From contig NZ_AP022601.1 in the NCBI RefSeq assembly GCF_010726765.1, forward strand, positions 2,480,001-2,544,000: a DNA stretch of 64,000 bases, written 5' to 3'. Under the pieces are notes generated by a model. That model was not told where the DNA came from, ran no database searches, and saw nothing but the letters and a program-made list of their open reading frames with translations. This DNA is from Mycobacterium gallinarum (GTDB lineage: Bacteria > Actinomycetota > Actinomycetes > Mycobacteriales > Mycobacteriaceae). Each line of letters begins with the position of its first letter. Within the stretch, counting starts at the first letter, position 1. The translations under genes were made by a program, and so were the position numbers. This document shows, piece by piece, positions 56,664 to 64,000 of this stretch.

Positions 56664-57470
56664 CTACGTGGCGGACGCGACGATCCGTTCTGCGCGCCGA
56701 AGCACCGGGGCATCGACCATCAAACCCTCGTGTTGGAACACTCCCCGCTCATCGCGGGCAGCCGCGAGAACCGCCCGTGCCCAGTCGACCTGCTCGTCTG
56801 TCGGCGCGTAGGCATCACGAATGACCGCAACCTGCGATGGGTGGATGGCAACCTTGGCGTCGAAGCCCACTGCGACCGCGTCGTCACTTTCCGCGCGGAG
56901 GCCGTCGAGGTCCTTGATGTTGAGATAAACGGAATCCAACGCGATCTTGCCGTACGCCTTGGCGGCAAGCAGACTCTGCGACCGCACATGTCTGGCGACG
57001 TCGCGGTAACTACCGTCGGGCCACCGGTTGGCGGTGCCGCCGGTGACGGCGAACAGATCCTCCGCGCCCCACATGACCGCGAACGCATTGTCCATGCGCG
57101 CCAGTTCGCCGACTTCCAAGGCGCCCAGCGGTGTCTCGATCAGCACGACCACCTCGCGCGGTGCGAGATCGCGGACCTGGCGCGGTGATTCGGTTTTAGC
57201 CAGCATGACGACGGTGTAGTCGGTGCGCGCCAGCGTCTCCAGGTCGAGCTGATGATCGGACGTCGCGGTCGGGTTGATCCGGACGACCGTGCGGGCGGGG
57301 TCCAGCGGAGTGTCGATCAGCGCTTGGCGTGCGGCTTCGCGGTCCTTGGCGGCGACACCGTCCTCGAGATCGAGGATAACGACATCGGCTGCGGCGGCGG
57401 CCTTCTCGAACCGTTCAGGGCGGTCGGCGGGACAGAACAGCCAAGCCGGACCGTTGTTGCCCAACGCCAT
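56664..57470 (-). CDS. citE: CitE-like beta-hydroxyacyl-CoA lyase
   Basis: 268 residues of TIM-barrel lyase: WLFCPADRPERFEKAAAAAD, VVILDLEDGVAAKDREAARQ (metal-site Glu/Asp), VVLIETPLGALEVGELARMD and MWGAEDLFAVTGGTANRWPD. Work on Rv2498c assigned it lyase activity on 3-hydroxy-3-methylglutaryl-, citramalyl- and beta-methylmalyl-CoA, so it ends leucine degradation and also serves itaconate breakdown. Its start overlaps the stop of the MaoC gene by one base. Its 3' end is duplicated near bkdA. Confidence 0.92.
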   Translation of the reverse strand: MALGNNGPAWLFCPADRPERFEKAAAAADVVILDLEDGVAAKDREAARQALIDTPLDPARTVVRINPTATSDHQLDLETLARTDYTVVMLAKTESPRQVRDLAPREVVVLIETPLGALEVGELARMDNAFAVMWGAEDLFAVTGGTANRWPDGSYRDVARHVRSQSLLAAKAYGKIALDSVYLNIKDLDGLRAESDDAVAVGFDAKVAIHPSQVAVIRDAYAPTDEQVDWARAVLAAARDERGVFQHEGLMVDAPVLRRAERIVASAT

Positions 57471-57970
57471 CAGGCCGTCCCCTCGGGCCGCTTGCGCACC
57501 ATGGTCTTGCGGGACGCGGTCGCCACGACGTCACCGTGTTGATTGCGGCCAACGTGCAAGAAGGTGACGATGCCTTCCCCCGGCCTGCTCTTCGATTCCC
57601 GCTTCTCGGTGATCTCGGTCTCGGCGTAGAGCGTGTCACCGTGGAAGAGCGGCTTCGGGAACGCGACTTCGCCGAAGCCGAGGTTTCCGACGATGGTGCC
57701 CTGTGTCAGTTGCGCCACCGACAGCCCGACCAGTGTCGACAGCGTGAACATCGAATTCACCAGCCGCTGGTTGAACGGGGGCAACGCATCGGAGAACGCC
57801 GCATCGAGATGCAGCGCCTGGGTGTTCATGGTCAGAGTGGTGAACAGCACGTTGTCCGCCTCGGTGATGGTGCGTCCCGGCCGGTGCTGGTACAGGACAC
57901 CGGTTTCGAATTCCTCGAACCACAGACCGCGTTGGACGATGACCTTCTTGGACTCTTCGGCGCCGCTCAC
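57470..57970 (-). CDS. MaoC-type hydratase (methylglutaconyl/itaconyl-CoA-hydratase-like)
   Basis: 166 residues from a GTG (VSGAEESKKVIVQRGLWFEE) that overlaps the fadE19 stop; the much longer open frame to 58906 runs through fadE19 and is rejected. Hotdog fold with GRTITEADNVLFTTLTMNTQ-(A)-LHLD, the hydratase-2 motif region holding Asp and His, and LFHGDTLYAETEITEKRESK. The equivalent Rv2499c product hydrates the alpha,beta-unsaturated CoA formed from leucine and in itaconate catabolism. Confidence 0.88.
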   Translation of the reverse strand: MSGAEESKKVIVQRGLWFEEFETGVLYQHRPGRTITEADNVLFTTLTMNTQALHLDAAFSDALPPFNQRLVNSMFTLSTLVGLSVAQLTQGTIVGNLGFGEVAFPKPLFHGDTLYAETEITEKRESKSRPGEGIVTFLHVGRNQHGDVVATASRKTMVRKRPEGTA

Positions 57971-59127
57971 AGGCCGGCCTCCCGTGCGATCAGCATCAGC
58001 TGTACTTCCGTTGTCCCCTCGCCGATTTCGAGGATCTTGCTGTCGCGGTAGTGACGAGCGACCGCATACTCGTTCATGAAGCCGTAGCCGCCGAACACCT
58101 GCGTGGCATCGCGGGAGTTGTCCATCGCCGCCTCGCTGGCCACCAGCTTGGCGATTGCCGCGGCCTTCTTGAACGGCTTGCCCGCCAGCATCAGTGCCGC
58201 CGCGTCGTAGTAGGCGGTTCGGGCCGAGTGTGCGCGCGCCTCCATGCGGGCGATCTTGAATGCGATGGCCTGGTACGCGCCGATCTTCTGACCGAACGCC
58301 TCCCGCTCCTTGGCGTACTTCACACATTCGTCGACGCAGCCCTGCGCGGCACCGACGGACAATGCTGCAATGGCGATCCGTCCCTCGTCGAGGATGCGCA
58401 GGAAATTGGCGTAACCGCGACCACGTTCGCCCAGCAGGTTCTCCTGCGGTACCCGGACGTCGTCGAAACTCAGCGGGTGGGTGTCCGACGCATTCCACCC
58501 GACCTTGTTGTAGGCAGGCTCGGCGGTGAATCCCGGCGTCGGAACCGGCACCAGGATCGACGAGATCTCCTTTTTGCCGTCCGTGTCCCCCGTTACTGCG
58601 GTAACGGTGACGAGCTTGGTGATGTCGGTGCCCGAGTTGGTGATGAACTGCTTGGAGCCATTGATAATCCAGTGCCCGTCGTCTAGCCGCGCTGTCGTTC
58701 GAGTCGCGCCCGCGTCGGTACCGCCACCCGCCTCGGTCAGACCGAATGCACCCAGCGCCTTTCCGCTCGCCAGCAGCGGCAGCCATTCCTGCTTCTGCTC
58801 CTCGTTGCCGAAGCGGTACACAGGCATCGCACCCAGCGAAACACCTGCCTCCAGCGTGATCGCCACACTCTGATCGACCTTGCCGAGCTCCTCCAGCGCC
58901 AGGCACAGCGCGAAGTAGTCACCGCCCATACCGCCGTATTCCTCGGGGAATGGCAGGCCGAACAACCCCATATCGGCCATGCCGGCGACGACCTGGTACG
59001 GAAACGAGTGCTCTTCATCGTGTTTGGCGGCGACGGGCGCGACCACGCTCTGCGCGAAATCGCGGACCGTCTTGGCCAGCTGCTCATAGTGATCGGGCAG
59101 CATGCCCGTCGCCAGACTGTTGCTCAT
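57967..59127 (-). CDS. fadE19: acyl-CoA dehydrogenase (isovaleryl-CoA dehydrogenase-like)
   Basis: 386 residues from MSNSLATGMLPDHYEQLAKT. ACAD features: FGLTEAGGGTDAGATRTTAR (FAD/substrate loop), the PNKVGWNASDTHPLSFDDVR beta domain, and the C-terminal RDATQVFGGYGFMNEYAVAR with HYRDSKILEIGEGTTEVQLM. It oxidises isovaleryl-CoA and related branched acyl-CoAs in leucine breakdown, with electron transfer flavoprotein as acceptor. Downstream stop overlaps the MaoC gene. Orthologue of Rv2500c. Confidence 0.93.
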   Translation of the reverse strand: MSNSLATGMLPDHYEQLAKTVRDFAQSVVAPVAAKHDEEHSFPYQVVAGMADMGLFGLPFPEEYGGMGGDYFALCLALEELGKVDQSVAITLEAGVSLGAMPVYRFGNEEQKQEWLPLLASGKALGAFGLTEAGGGTDAGATRTTARLDDGHWIINGSKQFITNSGTDITKLVTVTAVTGDTDGKKEISSILVPVPTPGFTAEPAYNKVGWNASDTHPLSFDDVRVPQENLLGERGRGYANFLRILDEGRIAIAALSVGAAQGCVDECVKYAKEREAFGQKIGAYQAIAFKIARMEARAHSARTAYYDAAALMLAGKPFKKAAAIAKLVASEAAMDNSRDATQVFGGYGFMNEYAVARHYRDSKILEIGEGTTEVQLMLIAREAGL

Positions 59128-59158
59128 GCGCGATCCGCCTCCGCTACTCGCTTGATGC

Positions 59159-61150
59159 TCATGCCTGTTCTGCTTTCTCACTAGCGGTGATCCGGGACAA
59201 TGTCTGGCCCACCTTGACCTGGTCGCCGACGGCGACGAGTAGCTCGACCACACCCGCGACCGGGGCGGTCAGTGCGTGTTCCATCTTCATGGCCTCGACG
59301 GTCACTACGACGGTTCCGGCCTCGACCGCGTCGCCGTCGGAAACACCGACGGCGACAACCGAACCCGGCATTGGGCTCGTCAGCTCGGCGTCGCCGCCCA
59401 GTTCGTCGTCGGGGCGCACGGGCGCTTCCCGAACCTCGTCGACGACGGCGGTGTGCCCGTCACCGGACAGCCAGGTCCGCCCGTCGACGGCCGCGACCAG
59501 GTACTCGGTTCGCAACCCATCCAGCGTCAACGACAACTTGTCACCGTCGAGAGACGCTGACAACGAACGGGATTCGCTGTCCTCCACGGCAGCGGTCGCG
59601 GATCCGGGGTTGCCGGTGAGGTAGACGTGGTCGGTGCGGTCGCCGGAATGCAGGCGAAGCGCCGTCGGCGCGTGCTCTCCGAGCCGCCATCCCGATGGCA
59701 CCGCCCACAGGTCGGTGACCGGGTCGGGCCAGCCGCGCAGCCACTTGTGGGCAGCCGCGGCGATCAACTCACGGTCACCCGGCTCCGCGGGCTCGAAGTC
59801 CGGCATGCGGCGGTCGAGTAGACCGGTGTCGAGGTCACCGGCGACGACGTCAGGATCGGCCAGCAGAAATCGCAGAAACTCGATGTTCGTGACGACACCG
59901 AGGACAGCGGTCTGCGACAGGGCCGTATCGAGGGCGCGGATGGCGCCGGCACGGTCCTCGGCGTGCGCGATGACCTTCGACAGCATCGGGTCGTAGTCGC
60001 TGCCGACTATGGTGCCGGCTTTCAGCCCGGAGTCGACGCGGACGCCGCGGCCACCGGGTTCGGCAAGGTCCAGCACGGTGCCGCCAGTCGGCAGGAAGCC
60101 ACGGCCGGGGTCCTCGGCGTAGACGCGCGCCTCGATGGCGTGCCCGGTCAAAGTGATGTCGTCCTGGCTGAACGGCAGCTTGTGCCCCGCCGCGATGAGC
60201 ACCTGTTGTTCGACGAGGTCGACGCCGGTGACCATTTCGGTCACCGGGTGCTCGACCTGCAGGCGGGTGTTCATCTCCATGAAGAAGAACTCGTCGGGCC
60301 GGTCGGCGGACACGATGAACTCGACGGTGCCCGCGCCGGTGTACTCCACACTGCGGGCCGTATCGCAGGCCGCGGCACCGATGCGGGCACGGGTTGCCGC
60401 GTCCAGAAGGGGCGACGGCGCCTCTTCGATCACCTTCTGATGCCGACGCTGCAGACTGCACTCGCGTTCGCCTAGGTGCACGACGTTGCCGAAGCCGTCG
60501 GCGAGCACCTGCACCTCGATGTGTCTCGGGTTCAACACGAAACGTTCGAGGAACAGCGTGTCGTCGCCGAAGGCCGACGCGGCCTCCCGGCGGGCGCTGG
60601 CCAGCGCGGCCGCCAGCTCCGCCGGCTCGTGTACGACGCGCATGCCCTTGCCGCCGCCGCCCGCGGACGGCTTCACCAGGACCGGGTATCCGACCTCGTC
60701 AGCACCGGCGATCAGGTCTGCGTCGGTGAGGCTGGGCCGCGACACACCGGGAACGACAGGAACTCCGAACGCCGACACCGCGGCCTTGGCGGCGATTTTG
60801 TCACCCATCGTCTGTATCGCGCCGACTGGAGGGCCGATGAACACGATGCCAGCGGAGTGCAGGGCAGCCGCGAATTGTGCGTTCTCCGAGAGGAACCCGT
60901 AACCCGGGTGCACCGCCTGCGCCCCGGTGCGCCGGGCCGCCGCGACCACCGCGTCGATGTCGAGATAGCTCTCCCGGGCCGCGGCAGGCCCGATGTTCAC
61001 CGCCACATCGGCCTCGGCGACGTGACGGGCGCCGGTGTCGGCGTCGCTGAACACCGCGACCGAACGGATACCCATCGCACGCAGCGTGCGGATCACGCGC
61101 ACGGCGATCTCACCGCGGTTGGCGATCAAGACTGTATCTATGGTGGTCAC
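59159..61150 (-). CDS. accA1: acyl-CoA carboxylase alpha subunit (biotin carboxylase/BCCP)
   Basis: 663 residues from a GTG. Biotin carboxylase with ATP-grasp motif [20 protein letters not shown] and [20 protein letters not shown], a middle BT domain, and a C-terminal biotin carrier with the biotinylated Lys in [20 protein letters not shown]. With AccD1 it forms the methylcrotonyl-CoA carboxylase of leucine degradation (Rv2501c). Four bases separate it from the accD1 stop. Confidence 0.96.
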   Translation of the reverse strand: MTTIDTVLIANRGEIAVRVIRTLRAMGIRSVAVFSDADTGARHVAEADVAVNIGPAAARESYLDIDAVVAAARRTGAQAVHPGYGFLSENAQFAAALHSAGIVFIGPPVGAIQTMGDKIAAKAAVSAFGVPVVPGVSRPSLTDADLIAGADEVGYPVLVKPSAGGGGKGMRVVHEPAELAAALASARREAASAFGDDTLFLERFVLNPRHIEVQVLADGFGNVVHLGERECSLQRRHQKVIEEAPSPLLDAATRARIGAAACDTARSVEYTGAGTVEFIVSADRPDEFFFMEMNTRLQVEHPVTEMVTGVDLVEQQVLIAAGHKLPFSQDDITLTGHAIEARVYAEDPGRGFLPTGGTVLDLAEPGGRGVRVDSGLKAGTIVGSDYDPMLSKVIAHAEDRAGAIRALDTALSQTAVLGVVTNIEFLRFLLADPDVVAGDLDTGLLDRRMPDFEPAEPGDRELIAAAAHKWLRGWPDPVTDLWAVPSGWRLGEHAPTALRLHSGDRTDHVYLTGNPGSATAAVEDSESRSLSASLDGDKLSLTLDGLRTEYLVAAVDGRTWLSGDGHTAVVDEVREAPVRPDDELGGDAELTSPMPGSVVAVGVSDGDAVEAGTVVVTVEAMKMEHALTAPVAGVVELLVAVGDQVKVGQTLSRITASEKAEQA

Positions 61151-61154
61151 GTGA

Positions 61155-62768
<1,614 letters not shown>

Positions 62769-62801
62769 CGAAATGTCCACCAGCGCGTTTGGAGTGTGTC
62801 G

Positions 62802-63437
62802 ATGGCCTCCACTTCGGTGCCTGATCTGGCCGCGACGCGCCGCAGCAAGGCCAAATCGGACCGCCGATCGCAACTGATCGCAGCGGCTGAACGACTGGTC
62901 GCCGAACGGGGATATCTTGCCGTGCGTCTGGAGGACATCGGCGCCGCTGCCGGCGTCAGCGGACCGGCGATCTACCGCCACTTCCCCAACAAAGAAGCGC
63001 TGCTCGTCGAATTGCTGGTGGGAATCAGCACACGCCTGCTGGCCGGCGCGACCGAGGTCGTCGCGCGGGCTGACGACGCGCGGTCCGCGCTCGATGGGCT
63101 GGTCGACTTTCACCTGGACTTCGCACTCGGCGAATCGGATCTGATCCGCATCCAGGATCGTGACCTTCCCAACCTGCCGCCGAACGCCAAACGTCAGGTC
63201 CGAAAGGCCCAGCGGCAGTATGTCGAGATTTGGGTCGATGTGTTGCGGCAGTTGAATAAGTCTCTCCGGGAAGACGATGCCCGGCTGATGGCGCACGCGA
63301 CGTTCGGACTGCTGAATTCGACCCCACATTCGGTGAAACCAAGTGCCACAAAAAGGGCCGAGGCCAGCGAGCGTGCCGTCCTTCGAGCGATGACGGTTGC
63401 TGCGCTGACCTCGGCCGCGGAGACCGTGAGCGGTTAG
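62802..63437 (+). CDS. bkaR: TetR-family repressor of the leucine cluster
   Basis: 211 residues from MASTSVPDLAATRRSKAKSD; ATG and GTG alternatives lie up to 51 bases earlier. TetR helix-turn-helix: RRSQLIAAAERLVAERGYLA, VRLEDIGAAAGVSGPAIYRH, FPNKEALLVELLV. The ligand-binding half is helical. It is divergent from accD1, matching Rv2506, which is called BkaR and controls branched-chain keto-acid genes; the inducer is probably a pathway acyl-CoA. The stop TAG overlaps the end of the convergent small gene by two bases. Confidence 0.9.
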   Translation: MASTSVPDLAATRRSKAKSDRRSQLIAAAERLVAERGYLAVRLEDIGAAAGVSGPAIYRHFPNKEALLVELLVGISTRLLAGATEVVARADDARSALDGLVDFHLDFALGESDLIRIQDRDLPNLPPNAKRQVRKAQRQYVEIWVDVLRQLNKSLREDDARLMAHATFGLLNSTPHSVKPSATKRAEASERAVLRAMTVAALTSAAETVSG

Positions 63438-63589
63438 TACCAGGCTCTACGGCCACCGACGGGACGTCCGACGGACCCGAGAATCCAGAAGACGGCTCCG
63501 ATAACGACCAGGATGACACCGATTGTCGTCAAAACGCTGATGCCGAGGATGTAACCGAGTACGGCGAGGATGATTCCGAGGATAATCAT
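63434..63589 (-). CDS. small membrane protein (DUF6131-like)
   Basis: 51 residues: MIILGIILAVLGYILGISVL then TTIGVILVVIGAVFWILGSV and a short basic tail (GRPVGGRRAWY). Two closely spaced hydrophobic helices with Gly zippers and a G-R-R end are typical of the tiny DUF6131-type membrane proteins widespread in actinomycetes. Its stop overlaps the convergent bkaR stop by two or three bases. A role in envelope stress is assumed for such genes but not shown. Confidence 0.75.
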   Translation of the reverse strand: MIILGIILAVLGYILGISVLTTIGVILVVIGAVFWILGSVGRPVGGRRAWY

Positions 63590-63628
63590 CGTGACTCCAT
63601 TTCTTTTGAATTATCAACTGCTAGTGGA

Positions 63629-63838
63629 CTATTGACTGGGCTCCGGGATATTGCAGTCCGCCACCTTCGGATTGACTCCCGCGTAGTTCAGCGGGCCGAC
63701 GACGACCGTGAGTGCGATACTCCCCGCAGTCGCGCAGTTGGTTGCGCCAGTTTCAAAGTAACCGCGCTGATAGGCCGCAAACGCGCCGATCAGCAACCAG
63801 ATGAGCACTAGAACTCCGAGTAGCCCACCACCTCGCAT
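63629..63838 (-). CDS. small secreted or membrane protein
   Basis: 69 residues starting MRGGGLLGVLVLIWLLIGAF, one hydrophobic helix, then a short extracytoplasmic part with two Cys (TNCATAGSIALTVVVG, KVADCNIPEPSQ) that can form a disulphide. Upstream lies a SigF-type promoter, and the other small membrane gene follows in the same direction 40 bases on, so they are likely cotranscribed. Function unknown. Confidence 0.7.
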   Translation of the reverse strand: MRGGGLLGVLVLIWLLIGAFAAYQRGYFETGATNCATAGSIALTVVVGPLNYAGVNPKVADCNIPEPSQ

Positions 63839-63889
63839 GCTGCGCCTCCATCTCTAATTGCGCCCCAAATCGGCGCGCACGCAGCGTGT

Positions 63890-63914
63890 TTACCCGGCAG
63901 AAAATTTCCCAAAC
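63890..63914 (-). promoter_or_regulatory. SigF-like promoter for the small membrane genes
   Basis: On the minus strand GTTT (-35, 63914-63911) is 15 bases from GGGTAA (-10, 63895-63890), fitting the mycobacterial SigF consensus GTTT-N15-17-GGGTAT. It is about 50 bases upstream of the gene starting at 63838. Confidence 0.65.
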
Positions 63915-63963
63915 CTGGGAATGGCAACGATTCGGCTACGGTTCCCGGCGCGGTGAGAAAGCT

Positions 63964-64000
63964 GTGAACAGCCAGTCGCACATGGCCTTGACCAGTACGG
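63964..64000 (+). CDS. possible start of a gene running off the window
   Basis: From GTG at 63964 the frame VNSQSHMALTST stays open to the window end, and GGTGAGAAAG lies just upstream. Twelve codons are too few to tell; it may be chance. Confidence 0.2.
   Translation, partial: MNSQSHMALTST

Noticed and set aside
57470-58906. 478-residue extension of the MaoC gene
   Set aside because: The N-terminal 312 codons run in another frame through fadE19; the GTG at 57970 gives the right hotdog protein length.

Overview
The window comes from a fast-growing actinomycete of the Mycolicibacterium/Mycobacterium type. The G+C content is high throughout. Gene content and order follow the M. tuberculosis stretch Rv2457c (clpX) to Rv2506 (bkaR), known here from memory and not from a search. 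The mycobacterial hallmarks are two clpP genes with tig, the mycothiol-linked Rv2466c-type oxidoreductase, glbO, a 1627-residue NAD-glutamate dehydrogenase, plsB2 with a HAD-fused plsC, a wax-ester-synthase-like acyltransferase, DUF732 and PE-PPE secreted proteins, and the BkaR leucine-degradation cluster.

Layout. 0-2.2 kb: a SnoaL-like protein and a GT1 glycosyltransferase. 2.2-7.05 kb: the protein-quality-control block clpX, clpP2, clpP1, tig, with a ClgR-like box upstream of clpP1. 7.09-7.35 kb: tRNA-Pro and tRNA-Gly. 7.35-14.9 kb: an accessory stretch starting at tRNA-Gly, with two lipoproteins, a decayed tyrosine integrase, two secreted Asn-rich repeat proteins, a GAF-SpoIIE phosphatase, a membrane protein with an altered hydrolase elbow, and a Gly-rich membrane protein. 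14.9-24.8 kb: conserved housekeeping genes (Nei-type glycosylase, rpiB, Rv2466c-like, pepN, two HNH proteins, a DUF5130 protein and a CtaJ-like respiratory accessory protein, glbO, aglA). 24.8-33.1 kb: a chained leftward run with a hypothetical gene, a thioesterase and gdh, then Ett-alpha and an SSB paralogue. 33.3-36.1 kb: an AMP-binding pseudogene, an allophanate-hydrolase-related protein and a CopD-CtaG membrane protein. 36.2-41.7 kb: the lipid operon WS/DGAT-plsC-plsB2, coupled by ATGA overlaps. 41.8-49.2 kb: a PD-(D/E)XK-like protein, tRNA-Arg, a secreted histidine phosphatase, an IclR regulator beside two acyl-CoA-dehydrogenase-like flavoproteins, and secreted proteins.

49.2-63.4 kb is the branched-chain amino acid (leucine) degradation locus: echA14; bkdA-bkdB-bkdC (branched-chain keto-acid dehydrogenase E1/E2); citE, a MaoC-type hydratase, fadE19, accA1, accD1; and a divergent TetR gene (bkaR). 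Two matching 16-bp GTTA-N8-TAAC elements lie in the accD1/bkaR gap. This locus is interrupted between bkdA and citE by MarR, sulfotransferase and DUF1214 genes. A decayed fragment of a second citE 3' end directly abuts the DUF1214 stop codon, so a scar of the rearrangement is still readable. The window closes with two small membrane proteins, the second behind a SigF-like promoter.

The main candidates for new biology are the MarR/sulfotransferase/DUF1214 insertion with its citE scar, the pair of secreted proteins sharing an Asn-rich repeat module, two alpha/beta-hydrolase-like proteins that both appear to have Gly instead of Ser at the nucleophile elbow, an HNH protein lacking the first catalytic His, and a nested palindrome resembling a dispersed repeat.
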